NCBI GenBank assembly: GCA_023014335.1
Contig: JAECYW010000005.1
Location: forward strand, 3,720,001-3,784,000
Length of the DNA stretch: 64,000 nucleotides
Direction of reading: 5' to 3'
Origin: Galerina marginata
Lineage: Eukaryota > Basidiomycota > Agaricomycetes > Agaricales > Galerinaceae
In this document: positions 55,870-64,000 of the stretch, in pieces
How positions within the stretch are numbered: position 1 is the stretch's first letter
Layout of the letters: the number at the start of each line of letters is the position of its first letter
The notes under the pieces: generated by a model
What the model saw: the letters and a program-made list of their open reading frames with translations, nothing else
The model's database searches: none
Told to the model about the DNA's origin: nothing
Made by a program: the position numbers and the translations under genes

Positions 55870-58150
55870 TATCAGTTAATGGTCCTCATGTGCCAAATCC
55901 TGTCCAGGGTTCTGAGAGTCAAGCGTTCGCAGTGCGAGTAAGACATGAGTAAATCGTGAAGCCAACGCGATGCGAAAAACGGTGAGTGCGGACGTGATGG
56001 CCCATGGGGAGTGATGCCAGAGTAATATAGGGTCGTGCAAATACTCGAGTCGATTTCTTGGTGAGGTGGATATTAGCATAGGCAATCAAATTCAAAACAG
56101 ACTGATCTGAGTTACAAGCAGGTAAGCTTCGATGAAGGAACCTTGAATAAGCGTTCAAAATTAAACTTATATTAAGAAGTGAAGGACACCCGAACATTGA
56201 CGTCACCTATCATAAGAACTAAAAGACGCGATGTCGTACGTGCAAACTCGCTTCAAAATCGCAGTCGCCAGCACTTACATAATTGGTATGTAGCGTGAAT
56301 GCGTGCATGGGTCAAATTGAAGACTAAAGTAAGCGACAATAAGCAGGAAAGGCCCAAAGGAAATAAATGTGACGCACAAATAATAGGTAGCTATGGGCAC
56401 CCTTGACAGGCCAAAAGCTGAAGGCAGAGCGGTTATGGAGTTCCTGCGTCAAGTTGAAGTTGTGGCCAGATTTACCGACGCCGAGTGGAACATCAGAATA
56501 GGACGGAAGCCAGTATACTTAAAGTACACAGCTCCGCATCTGCATCTGAGGATATCGACCAGGAAATCTAGCCAGGATCGACATCGCGAGGTCGCCGTGA
56601 AGTCTATGCGTTGCAGAAAACGCAGCGCAAGCGTGGTATCCCAGCCAGTACCGACAGATGAAATAAGATGAAGCTTTGAACTGGTGCTGGGAGCCAGAGA
56701 ATTGTCTGGATATCAGGAGTGAAGATAGAGAAAATCCGAAATACGAGGCAGGTTCGAGTCGAACTTTGGCTGGGTCCGTCGAGCAGCTGTACGAGAACAG
56801 AATAGAACGGTTGCCCCTGTAAATATATACACGGCTCCAGCTGCTATTTCTGAGTATGCATAAGCGAGATCCAGCCAGGAAGGACATTACAAGCTGCCAA
56901 CTCAAAAGCAGGGTGGAGGAATATACGAGGAGCGCACCGCACCACCGTGTTGGGTTGCTCATTCGAAGAATTTCAGAAGCTTGACGGTTTTTGGAGCTGA
57001 GGCATTTTCAGTCGATCTTTGGCTAGGTTTCGTAGATGCCTAGAGACACTGGCAGACATCATCAGAATATGGTTGGAGCCTTCGAAAGCGGGGCTCCAAC
57101 TCCGAAATCTGAGTATGCCAGCATCGAAACTCAGCCAGAAAGGACGATGGCTTCAGCAGTTCGAGAATCGAGCATGATCGAACGCAGGGGGGGTAGAACG
57201 AAGGAGGGACAGAACGAGGAAGGCTGTCAGCGATAACGGAGGGTGCGCGGGTTTGTGAAAGTTGTCGTCTCAATTCTAAAGACACAGAAAGAACGTTGGC
57301 AAGAGAAGCATAAAGCATCGGCTAGGTGAAATGTATCGAGACTTACGTCCTGCTCTGGAAGATCCGTCCTTGTACGCAGCTCACACAGCAGGTTCCCCGG
57401 GAATTGGGGATCAGGTAGCAAAGCAGGTATTCCAATGACTACTGATGAATCTCCGTCTTTGGATCGGGCATCGAGTGCGAGGCCGATCGAGTTTGGAGAG
57501 AAGATGGCATTTGGCGAGCCCTGCACTTGCTAGTAGTTCTGGGCGTAAGGTGCAATGTGCTTTCGGTGTCCAGACGTGCAGTCTCACGATCTCTGCGCGG
57601 CGATGTTGATATAGGGCTGTCTCAAGATGCACTGGCAGAATCAGGGGTGGGATCTCAACCGATTGTAGTAAGCCATACCGTAGAAGAGTGGCTAGAGGGA
57701 TAAGAGAGTCAAAATTGAAAGATCGCGACGACAATTCTGTTTAAATACCTGAAAGCTGAAACACCTGAGCACCTGTTCTAGCTTCTCGGCGAATTAAGAA
57801 AGCGGACAAAGGGATATACTGCCAAAAGTAAGATCTGAGTAAAAAGCGTGAGCAGATTGTTTCAGAATACAAAGTCCAAGTCAGAGGAGGCATTGTCGAC
57901 TCATATTCGAAGTCTGGCACAAGATTGGAGCTCGACGCAGATCTTGACCAAGTCAACAAAAGGCAACTCAAAGGCGGTAGCAAGACTCTACTGGAGAGCA
58001 CTTGTGTGTTGCTCTTGGGTTATCGGCATCTAGTATTGTGGCGAGCTGTTGTTTTGGTACGCGTCGAGGGGGGGGGGAGACTGGGAGTTGGTGAGAACGA
58101 AGTCAAGCAATAGATATTCTGCGCCGATTGACTGCACGTGACTCGGGTCC
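55870..58150 (+). repeat. R1 repeat unit U7
   Basis: Most complete unit. M0 at 56461-56578, M1 at 56764-56884 (arms GGCTGGGTC and GATCCAGCC, one G:T pair), M2 at 57017-57145 (inner stem GGAGCC, loop with TTCGAAA, GGCTCC). M3 is decayed: only its right arm CTCTGCGCGG at 57591-57600 is clear. It ends at GACTGCACGTGACTCG near 58145 and is followed by a broken tetraspanin, like U1 and U2. Confidence 0.7.
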
Positions 58151-58427
58151 ACGCAAAATTGAAATCAAAATTATTTCATTCTCGTTCTCGACGACACCGA
58201 CGGGCACTTCGAATAACTGGTGCTTTCTGCAACGTTACTGCGACTGGATCTCATGAACGGGCTTGTCGTCGTATAGTATTTTCGTATCTTGGCTCTGGCA
58301 TGGACAAAGCCCCATTGACAGGATCCTCTCCCGCTCTTCCAACCTTGTTCCAACCCGAAAAGCGTAGTAATGGTGAGATATAGCACGACGAAAATCCATC
58401 CTCTCTTACTCACCACCGCTTGCAGCT

Positions 58428-59581
58428 ATGGCTGCCGCGATTACGAACGTTTCTGGCTCTCTCAGCTCAATGCCCCAGCCGTCCCTTCTCGTTGTGCCAG
58501 ACCGAGTTAAACCTCCTTTCGTCTTCGTAGATTCTACCCAACCTAGCCATCAACATCCCATCAACGTTGAACGAATTCCATCCAGCGCAGTATGCCATTT
58601 GGTCTTCCCAAATTGCACTTCAACCCCCTAACGACGACCTCCACAATGGCGGGGCTTGCCTGTCAGGGTTCACCAGGCGCACGAGCTCTGTTTCCTCGCC
58701 CTCCCGCTTGGGAGATGTCTCCCCGTCCCTACCCCGCATGCTTTAGCCATGAGCACGAACGCTTATGCGACCCGCCTGCGCAGGCGCGGCGAGGCCGCTG
58801 TACTCCGGCGCCGGGATGGTGCCCAAGATGGACGATGGCGTGGATGCGTTCCGGAGCTGCAAGGCGAGGATGGGTAGGCCTGTAGATGAAGACGATGGGG
58901 ACAACGCGGATGATAGCGGAAGTGTACGCCCATTCCTACTGTTACTTTGTTCCCCTATTTTTAAATCTTAATGTGCGTATGGTAGCTTGTGACATATTCC
59001 TTAACGACCTTCAGCCCATTCTACTCGTATTCAACACCTTGCTGCAAGGCAGCATCAGCCGCACGAGAAACAGCTTCCGAGCTCGTTTTGGTGTTCGGGG
59101 TGTTGCTGCTGCATTTGACAGTGACGACGGCTCTGCTGCATGCGTACCAAGGCGTATCGCCTGGTTGGCTTCTACGGCTATCGTCAATAACTATGCTGGG
59201 TGCGTTCTTTCCTTCTTTTTTTCTCCCTCTCCTTTATTTTGCGATTTCTTTTATTTTATTTTTCTTTTGTGCTTTTCTTTTTATTTGCTTCTTTTTCTTT
59301 GCTCTTATGTGGTTTTCGTTTGCGTACTGACACCCTTCTACTTTTTTTCCAGTCAACTCGCGGAACAATACGGAGACGATGGAGCGGCGTGCGTGCGCCC
59401 GCGCTCACAGTCGATTCCGAACCTGCAGCCCGGAGCGATGCCCACTGGCCAGCAGTCATACCCTTCGTCAGTTGCTGCCCCTTCGGTCCTAGTGGTAGTA
59501 AGGCTGCTTTGCCTCCGCACACAAGAGCCGGACCCGTCAAAAGAAGAGCTACGAGAAGATACGCGAAGGGAGCTTGCATGA
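58428..59581 (+). pseudogene. Tetraspanin pseudogene with tail exon
   Basis: Exon-1 traces include SSAVCHLVFPNCTSTP and the GAGMVPKMDDGVDAFRS block (about 58809-58859), which matches GAGMVPKMGGGVDAFRS of the intact gene. AKAYRLVGFYGYRQ-like sequence (about 59148-59190) is the frame-shifted end of exon 2 with a stop. The tail exon begins after TTTTTTTCCAG at 59352 with QLAEQYGDDGAA as in the intact gene (QLAEQYGDEVAA) but without RSHEG repeats. The CCG loop and segments 1-3 are missing. Confidence 0.65.
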
Positions 59582-59916
59582 AGTGACCACACGAGGCACG
59601 GACCGACGTGAAACTGTAGTAATATGAGAGGTGGACGTACACGGATCCAGGCAGATAAAACGTTCGGTGACCGTATGTATGAAGGGAGAGCACGGACGCG
59701 CCTAATCATTCCATCTTCGCTTCGTCTGGCACTCCGTCATCGACTAACTTCCGCCACTTGCCCCTTGTCCGTCCATCCGTCTTTCTGTCTCTCTGTCCAT
59801 CTCTCCGCCCTCCTCGCGTTTATTCTTCTGGCCGTCCCTCCTCCAGTTTTACTTTGCCCATCAGCACCTACAAAACGACAGTAGACGCTGGAATCGACCG
59901 CGATGTAACTGAGGTG

Positions 59917-60130
59917 GACTATCAATTCAATTAGGTCCTCTTCGCTGCCAACCTCCTTGTGAGCTTTTCCTGTTTTCTTCTTCTCCTGTTGTCAATACAA
60001 CTCCTTCAGCTAACGACATCCTCCCTCATGACCTGACAACGTTCTCCGCACGGGGAACGCCCCGAACTCGTGTTATCAATCCTCGACGCCTCCGCTGCGA
60101 TCCTCGTAGTGCGTGCCATCAATGCGAATA
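59917..60130 (+). pseudogene. Tetraspanin fragment
   Basis: A frame-shifted piece spanning the exon 1 to exon 2 junction: TTCGCTGCCAACCTCCTTG followed by a GTGAGC-type donor, then RTGNAPELVLSILDASAAILV (shown as RTGNAPELVLS and ILDASAAILV), matching SGNTPELVLSTLAACTGILV of the intact gene. Isolated; no other exons nearby. Confidence 0.55.
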
Positions 60131-60776
60131 CAATGGCTACCGTACTCGCCTCAAGGCTCAACCACTGGTGAAGCTTCTCAACTTTTCAACTCATTCATTT
60201 TATTTTATAGCCTTTCAAATACGAGTAACCTAGCGTTCCGTTAATTAATTTTGGCTATGCGATCAAGTTGAATCTGACTATCAAGCGTAGTCGGTTACGC
60301 CCTAGATTCGTTCCTACCCTCCTTCAAGCAACTCGTAGCCACATCAGATTTCTCTGACTCACCAGGTTGTATTTTCCTTTTTACATTCCCAAAAATTCCG
60401 TTGAGTCAGAATGATATAAGGTCTAAGATTCTACCCAAAAAGAGGGACCGTCAGTTTATAAACCTGAACACCTTTTACATGGACCCATAGATCGATGGGA
60501 AAATGCGCCCAAACTGAAGGAAGTCAACTTCGTGTTTGCAACGTGATGCCCCCCTTCGGTTGTATTTTTGCTGTGTAAATAATCGTCAGGCAGCCTTGAG
60601 GACCAGACCGTACGTATTGAAAATTGTCCGGCCGTTCTAATTTGGCCTGCCAACTTGAGGCTTAAGGTGAGATACAAATAGGGCACCATCCAATTGCTGA
60701 AGCCAGCTTTCCAAAGACTCCGGATCCTGTTATACGTGTAAGAACCTCTTGTATATTATCTCGGACCAACTGCACC

Positions 60777-61952
60777 ATGGAAATCATCCGCCCATTCCTC
60801 TACTTCTCCGTCCGAATTCTGCGAATTTTTGTCCCAAAGAAACAGGCCCCCATTTCTCCCCATCCACTCATTCCCGCCTTAGGTGTAGGAAACCGTGACT
60901 CAAAGCCCATGGATATTGGACATTGGGCAACCACCATTCTTTCGTTTCATTCCTCGCCAACCGCGGTCAACGAGTGGCAAATTACAAGCATCCGATGGTA
61001 CAAGCACAAGAGCAGGATAGAGCACGAGTATCCCGTCTTCACTATTCAGCGCAAATCCGTTCCATTGGTTGAATTAAATTTACGGTTTGACCGTCGTTCG
61101 TCGCCAGAGGCATTGCAAGCGAAGAAAGAAGAGATGGTTGTCGATTCAGAAACATATATGGTGCTGAATAATTAATTTAAAGACCTCAATTTCCTTCTAA
61201 TACATTCCCTTCAGGGTCTTACAGAGAAACAGAAGAACGATATCAGAAAAATTGTAGAACAGGAGAGGCGATTCATCCTTGAAAAAGGTATAAATCGGAT
61301 CTTTCATCTATCAATGACCTCCTCGGAAGAGGATGACGGCTTTGAGCCCGAAGATACCATCATGCATTCGCGGCTTCCACACGGTCTCTCTCGTTCCGAG
61401 TCGAGCGAAATCGACCTTCTTGTTGCTTATTCCAACTTCCGTCATTCGTTTCCATTACGCGACCTTGCTGTCATCTCAAGAGCAGTCATCGGGGAATCCG
61501 AGGAATACCTGCTGCTGACCCAGCAAAGCTACTGGCTTACCCGGACTATGGTTGACATCAGCATTGCCAAATATCTACCGCAGCAAGAAGACACTTTCAA
61601 GGAGGCTTTTCGTCGTGCTGGTCGGATCAGCCGCCTCCCGTTTGTTCCGCCTATAAATATTAATAACCCTACGGAGATTTCTACACTCGTCGAAAAAGTC
61701 AATCGTGCCATAGCAGAAAATGACCAACAGGTGCGTGCTTGTAATTTTACCCATTTTTTTTTATTGACTTTACTTCAACTATCTACCCCGTAGGTATGGG
61801 CGAGATATATGGACGGTGAGGGTGGCAGAATAGCGGCTGAAGAAGCATTGGCCCAGCTTCGAGAACGCATCAAATCCGAGAGGTTAGAAGATAGGATCCG
61901 TGACCTCGAGGCTGCTCGTGCCGACGTAGGAGTGGCTACGGGAATGCAATAG
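60777..61952 (+). CDS. Hypothetical protein, 352 aa
   Basis: Three exons, 60777-61160, 61215-61730 and 61794-61952 (1059 nt, 352 aa, all introns in phase 0). The first donor is GTGCTG, weak, with a CTAAT branch-like site and CTTCAG acceptor; the second is GTGCGT. The N-terminal part reads as a beta-rich fold (SIRWYKHKSRIEHEYPVF), the middle is helical (SEIDLLVAYSNFRHSFPL, then YLLLTQQSYWLTRTMVDISI), and the C-terminus is a charged coiled coil (AEEALAQLRERIKSERLEDR). I recall similar unnamed mushroom proteins but no assigned function. It is the only gene of its type in the window and is not part of the duplicated blocks. Confidence 0.65.
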
Positions 61953-62199
61953 TGTCTTTTACCCTTGTATTTAATTCATCTTTTCCCATCTCTGGTTCCT
62001 GTTTGTTGTCGTGTAAACTAGATTCTATTTTCTCGTTTTATCTCTATCTGCTGGCTAAACACTGGAGTGCAGACTTGGATGCAAAGAGTAGAGGTCCGAT
62101 TCGGATGAAGAGCGATTTGACGATTCCTTCGCTGGATTTAATCCTTCGAGCATACCTCCGTGCTTCTGAAAACTAACTCTTCTTCTAAATATGAGCATG

Positions 62200-64000
62200 G
62201 GTAAAATTGAAGCCCGAAGTAAAAGACAATAGGAAATAGTTAAACTACAAAAGAAATTAACGCGACGCATACATACCAACTAAAGGCGCCGTCGATAGGC
62301 CAAACCCCTGTTAAGACCGAACGAAGAATTATTTGAATGGACAGGATTCGAGGCTCCGAATAGTTTGCAGACACCGCAATCTACAGATGTCCTGGACATC
62401 TGAGTGGCAGAAAAGTTAGACCACCACAGGTAAAGGCAGAGGGTTTACGGCCTTTCCGCGTCGAGTTGGATTTATGATTAGATTAACGGATGAGGAATTT
62501 TTCATCAAAATAGGGCGGAAGGCCATGTACTTGAGGTACGGCTCCGTGGCTACTTCCGAAGATATCGACCCGAAAATCTAGCCAGGATCAACATCGCGAG
62601 GTCGCCGTGAGGTCAAGGTGTCGCAGGAAAATGCTTGGCGAGCGTAGTATCCCAGCCAGGACGGATAAATAGAACAAAGCGGAATCGGAGGGCATACGAC
62701 CGTCGATGGGAACCAAAGATTGATCAGGAGCAAAGCTGAAGGAAACCCGAAATATAGGCTCGAGTCAAATTTTGGCTGGATCCCTTTGAGGTTCAACATC
62801 TGACCAGAATAGAACGGTCGCCTATGTAAACAGATACAAGGCTCTCACTTCTATTTCTGGGAACGCAGGACGGGAATCCAGCCAGGAAAACGGTATGAGC
62901 TGTCATTTGGTGAGCGGAGAACGAGGAATGGTCGACGAACAAATTGGACCGACGTGTTTGATTGAGTACAATCATACTTTCTTGGAGTCAAGGCAGTTTT
63001 GGTCGATTTTTGGCTGGGGCTTATAATAATCATACCCGCGATTAGAAACGGTAGGAGCCTTCGAAGATAGGGCTCCAATTCCGAATTCTAAGTACGCTAT
63101 TTGAGAGACCCAGCCAGAAGGACGACGGAACTCAGACTCGAAATGAGGGGTTCGAATGCGAATAAGGAGGAATAGAAGAAGGAAAGGATCTCGGCAATAA
63201 ATGAGAGAAGATCCGTCCTTGTTGGTAGGCCACAGCAGTTTTTTGGGGGATCGAGTAGCAATGCAGGTAACGATACTATCCTGTGATCTCCATCTTTGAT
63301 CCGTGCATCGAGTATGAGGCCGAACGAGTGGGAGGAGATTGGATTCGACGAAATCTGCGATTGCTAGCGATTCCGTGGGTAAGGCGCAAGCAACAAGACG
63401 GGGCGTCAGGTTTGAGGTTCATGATCACTGATCAGATATCCGGGGCCACAGCCGCGCAAGAATGCTAAACATGTAGCACTAGAGTTGAGAGTAACCGCAG
63501 GTCCCAAAGAATTGGAGATAAACGACCCAACTCGTGCAATCATCATGATCTCTGCGCGGCGATGAGGAAGCTGGGCCTTCTTGGGACGAAGATTGGGGGA
63601 AAAGATATGAACCGATAGCAACAGTACGCTACGGTGAGTCGCAGGAGAGTAGCAAAGCCGGGAATAGGTTCGGAACTGGAAGATCAGGCCGACAATCTTG
63701 GTTACATACCTACTCCAGGACCTTCTCAAGACGAAGAATTTGGGGAAAAGATATTAACCTTCGCCGCTGGTGGTAGTAAGCCATGGTAAACCGTATAGAA
63801 ATAGCTAGAGAGATAAGACGGTCAAAACTGGGAGATTGGGTAAAGGGATTTGTTTACATACCTATGATCAAAATCGCTCGCTCGTTCCACCTTCCTGGCG
63901 AAGTTGACAAGTAGACAACGGGATATGCTACCTGAGGTGAGATCTGAGAAATATACGAGGCAGAGTCTTCCAGAATACGAAGTCCAAGTTAAAGGAGGGG
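62200..64000 (+). repeat. R1 repeat unit U8 (runs to the window end)
   Basis: M0 at 62471-62588, M1 at 62768-62888 (arms TTTTGGCTGGATCCC and GGAATCCAGCCAGG), M2 at 63006-63122 (inner stem GGAGCC, TTCGAA loop, GGCTCC) and M3 at 63446-63561 (GAGTTGAG and ACCCAACTC inside GCCGCGCA and CTGCGCGG). It is the only unit showing M0 to M3 with all outer arms readable. The 3' end is cut by the window. Confidence 0.7.

Overview
The window looks like nuclear DNA of a mushroom-forming basidiomycete (Agaricomycetes; species not determinable). The evidence is short introns of about 50-70 bp with GTRNGT donors, gene families typical of that class (a Tsp2-like tetraspanin, F-box proteins, a multipass membrane family) and a KDZ (Kyakuja-Dileera-Zisupton) DNA transposon. 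I spliced the genes by eye. For each gene called intact, the exon lengths sum to a multiple of three and the joined frame stays open.

Layout. Most of the window is a mosaic of diverged segmental duplications. The recurring pieces are: (A) a minus-strand multipass membrane protein gene at 1-1440 (runs off the left edge), 11130-12824 and 53355-55080, with truncated relics at 1690-1985 and 13052-13366; (R1) a 1.4-2.3 kb non-coding repeat present eight times (from about 2190, 5880, 13560, 20230, 42600, 47870, 55870 and 62200) and built from ordered modules of about 100-130 bp, each bounded by inverted arms; (T) a tetraspanin gene, intact only at 50113-52082 and broken at 4135, 8415, 9065, 9650, 36950, 58428 and 59917; (C/D) broken multi-exon families at 4960, 15360, 17430, 37425 and 44060-46640, one carrying an Ulp1-like cysteine-peptidase relic; (E) two intact F-box-type genes at 18329 and 40425. 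The usual order is A(-), relic, R1, T(+), A(-).

At 22038-36709 a 14.7-kb KDZ element has split one such unit. It has 487-bp terminal inverted repeats that look identical by eye and a 7-bp flanking direct repeat. It carries an apparently intact 1267-aa transposase and four further spliced genes: a 430-aa acidic repeat protein, a 444-aa protein, a 633-aa protein with Zn2Cys6-type cysteine spacing plus coiled coil, and a 432-aa Pro-rich acidic protein. A 1,049-bp inverted-repeat element (30597-31645) is nested in it and separates the 444-aa gene from its apparent C-terminal tail. Two other small transposons are visible: a hAT-like MITE at 48945-49554 with an 8-bp duplication and a paralogous empty site in the window, and a TIR element at 39471-39915.

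The most unusual signals are the R1 hairpin modules, where stem arms differ between copies but stay complementary, and the multi-gene, apparently young KDZ element. Gene 60777-61952 is intact but unrecognised.
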